Source: CAYPZL01 sp964415045 (lineage in GTDB: Bacteria > Planctomycetota > Phycisphaerae > Sedimentisphaerales > Anaerobacaceae). Taken from it: a stretch of DNA of 33,295 nucleotides. The position numbers and the translations under genes were made by a program. The notes beneath the pieces were generated by a model, which worked only from the letters and a program-made list of their open reading frames with translations, was not told the origin of the DNA and ran no database searches. Shown piece by piece: positions 31,881-33,295 of the stretch (position 1 is the stretch's first letter; every line of letters begins with the position of its first letter). The DNA lies in NCBI GenBank assembly GCA_964415045.1, contig CAYPZL010000045.1, forward strand, positions 1-33,295, written 5' to 3'.

Positions 31881-33221
31881 TTACTCCGGGCTTGGGAAGC
31901 GCCATACATAATCGAATTCAGCGTCGCCCTTGGGCGCCCTGGGGGTGCCGTCGTTGTCCTTCTGGTCCGTCCCGACGCTGTAGACGACGAAGCCGTCTGC
32001 CGTCTTCTTGTAGAGCAGTTGCGATTGCTCCACGAACGGATCGGCAAGCCCCTCCAGGCCGAGCGCATCCAGCGTATCAGGCAGCGTACCGTTGATCTCT
32101 CTGTAGCGCAGCAAGGCCAGCCCCGCTCGCGTGATCCGCATGTGCGCGATCGTCCGCAGGCAAATCTCTTTCACCCTCAGCGTCGCCGGCGCAAAAAGAG
32201 CCGTCAGCCTGTGACGCTTCTGCACCTTGAAGAGCTCCATGTCCCGTGCAATGACCTCTTCCGGCACGTACGGGCGCTCGAACTGCTGGGCGGCTTCGAG
32301 CATCACCCGTAGGTACGCGGCGTGGTCCGCGAGGAACGTCGGCTTGAACATCATACGCCAGAACCTGACTCGATGAAAGATCTCGGGAATATAGGAGGAG
32401 GACCACTGCTGCGTCACCCGATACAGCTCGTCGCGAGAAAGGCCGAACACCCACTCGCCGTAGAGCAGCCTTTCACCGTCCACCGCGCGGGCGAGCGGGG
32501 AGACGTCGTCATAGGCAATGAGGAGCTTCTCGATACGGTCCTGGCACTGCCTGTCCGGCAAAGCCGTTTCGCACAGTTCCCGGGCCGTCATGCACGAGCC
32601 GCTGATCATGGCGAGGCGCACCAGTTGCGGAACGATATCCGGCTCCTGTCGCAGCGCGTCTGCAAAGCGAAGCTGGGTGTCGAGAAGGCCCCAGGCTTCC
32701 TCTTTGTTGCCGGTCTCGGCCGCAAGAAGGGCTTTGTCCCGGAGAATACGAAAGAGGCCCTTGAGATCCAACAGGTCGGGCATGACCATCTCCAGGCCGG
32801 CCTCGTACTCCCGGTCAAATCGGCACGCCGGTCGCAGTGAGCCCTGCTCGACCATCGACACCGCTTGCTCAACCACATCCAGCCCGAGCAAACGACGCGT
32901 CTCGGCCGGCTCGTTCGGATCGGGCGCGTCCCTCTTGGATTTCTTCCAGTTGCCCAAACGACCCAGCAGGTTCCCCTCGCCAAACGGCTGGGCCTTGAGC
33001 AGAAGGTACGCGCTTTCGTAGAGCAGCGCCGCGTTCTGCGTGTCGGGCACCGCCGGGGGGATGACCTCCTCGGTGCGCATCGGCCGGCCGGCTTCTTCCA
33101 GGGCCGCATACGCGCGGCGGAGCTTGGCCGCCGAGAGGCTCACCGCAATAGCGTAGAGCACGCCCAGCACAACCAGGGCGATAGCGAAACCGGTCACAAT
33201 TCTCAGAGTTTTCTTGCGCAT
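31881..33221 (-). CDS. Membrane-anchored hypothetical protein
   Basis: The 446-residue protein has an N-terminal membrane anchor (IVTGFAIALVVLGVLYAIAVSL, residues ~8-29) and a long helical soluble part (SAAKLRRAYAALEEAGRPMRTEEV, LLYESAYLLLKA, LLDTQLRFADAL, TARELCETALPD). The C-terminal region (ALLRYREINGTLPDTLDAL, DPFVEQSQLLYKKTADGFVVYSVGTDQKDNDGT) looks like the type II secretion pseudopilin-like C-terminal ending common in planctomycete hypothetical proteins. I cannot name a family. ATG 33221 is preceded by GGTGGA 6 nt upstream. A mobile repeat end begins 35 bp before the ATG. The redoxin remnant and a strong terminator follow. Confidence 0.75.
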   Translation of the reverse strand: MRKKTLRIVTGFAIALVVLGVLYAIAVSLSAAKLRRAYAALEEAGRPMRTEEVIPPAVPDTQNAALLYESAYLLLKAQPFGEGNLLGRLGNWKKSKRDAPDPNEPAETRRLLGLDVVEQAVSMVEQGSLRPACRFDREYEAGLEMVMPDLLDLKGLFRILRDKALLAAETGNKEEAWGLLDTQLRFADALRQEPDIVPQLVRLAMISGSCMTARELCETALPDRQCQDRIEKLLIAYDDVSPLARAVDGERLLYGEWVFGLSRDELYRVTQQWSSSYIPEIFHRVRFWRMMFKPTFLADHAAYLRVMLEAAQQFERPYVPEEVIARDMELFKVQKRHRLTALFAPATLRVKEICLRTIAHMRITRAGLALLRYREINGTLPDTLDALGLEGLADPFVEQSQLLYKKTADGFVVYSVGTDQKDNDGTPRAPKGDAEFDYVWRFPSPE

Positions 33222-33255
33222 GTGAAGTCCACCTTTATCAATGCAGGTCAGGATT

Positions 33256-33295
33256 GAACTTTTGCAAAATGGAGAGTAGGCTTACTTTAGGGAGG
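33256..33295. mobile_element. Start of a second copy of the palindromic element, cut by the window edge
   Basis: Forty bases match 13864-13903 at 37 of 40 positions, including the 11 bases past the terminal repeat (CTTTAGGGAGG), so this is a full left end and not just a solo arm. It runs off the window. Its outer tip faces the gene starting at 33221. Confidence 0.9.

Overview
This window is a GC-rich chromosomal segment that most resembles a Planctomycetota genome, probably of the Phycisphaerae/Sedimentisphaerales type. That assignment is inferred from gene content, not from a marker tree. Supporting content includes Tat-exported Gfo/Idh/MocA and xylose-isomerase-like proteins, three DUF1080 (3-keto-glycoside hydrolase family) genes, a type I sulfatase with a signal peptide, a PQQ-like propeller, SUMF1-domain and apiosidase-like proteins, and a relic of a planctomycete-type cytochrome c domain. 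No tRNA, rRNA or CRISPR array was seen.

Layout. Positions 1-1114 hold the tail of an Rhs-type polymorphic toxin with an HExxH domain, followed by an exported SUMF1-domain protein (1190-3013). Positions 3014-4077 are a graveyard with a truncated IS30-family transposase and a solo end of a small repeat. Positions 4078-7223 carry two convergent exported glycosidase-like genes with a piece of a cytochrome c gene trapped between them. Then come ispG with a membrane protein (7448-9213), a PIN-TRAM membrane protein (9243-10343), and rpsA and ispH (10773-13844). A 175-bp perfectly ended palindromic element lies at 13864-14038. A four-gene minus-strand cluster of three DUF1080 genes and one Gfo/Idh/MocA gene follows (14086-17714), one of them broken by an amber codon. 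Next are a glutaminyl cyclotransferase (18062-18970), plsC, cmk and a GAF-SpoIIE phosphatase (19044-21806), acylphosphatase, a sugar isomerase-like protein, a sulfatase, an ABC-F ATPase, a PQQ-like propeller, LemA with a partner protein, an HtrA protease, a decayed redoxin, and a membrane-anchored hypothetical protein. A second copy of the palindromic element begins at the right edge.

How the genes fit together. Both iron-sulfur enzymes of the MEP isoprenoid pathway (IspG and IspH) are present. cmk, plsC, ispH and rpsA, which are often neighbours in bacteria, lie on one strand but are separated by the DUF1080/Gfo cluster and the cyclotransferase. The Gfo/Idh/MocA and DUF1080 proteins could together make an extracytoplasmic oxidation-then-elimination route for breaking glycosides. 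The sulfatase, isomerase and apiosidase-like genes fit the same polysaccharide-degrading lifestyle.

The most interesting signal is the small mobile element at 13864-14038. It has 29-bp perfect terminal inverted repeats, a 9-10 bp target duplication, and three internal hairpins that would make a cloverleaf-like fold. It sits in the leader of ispH. Related ends lie directly upstream of two other genes (ATG at 4078 and ATG at 33221).
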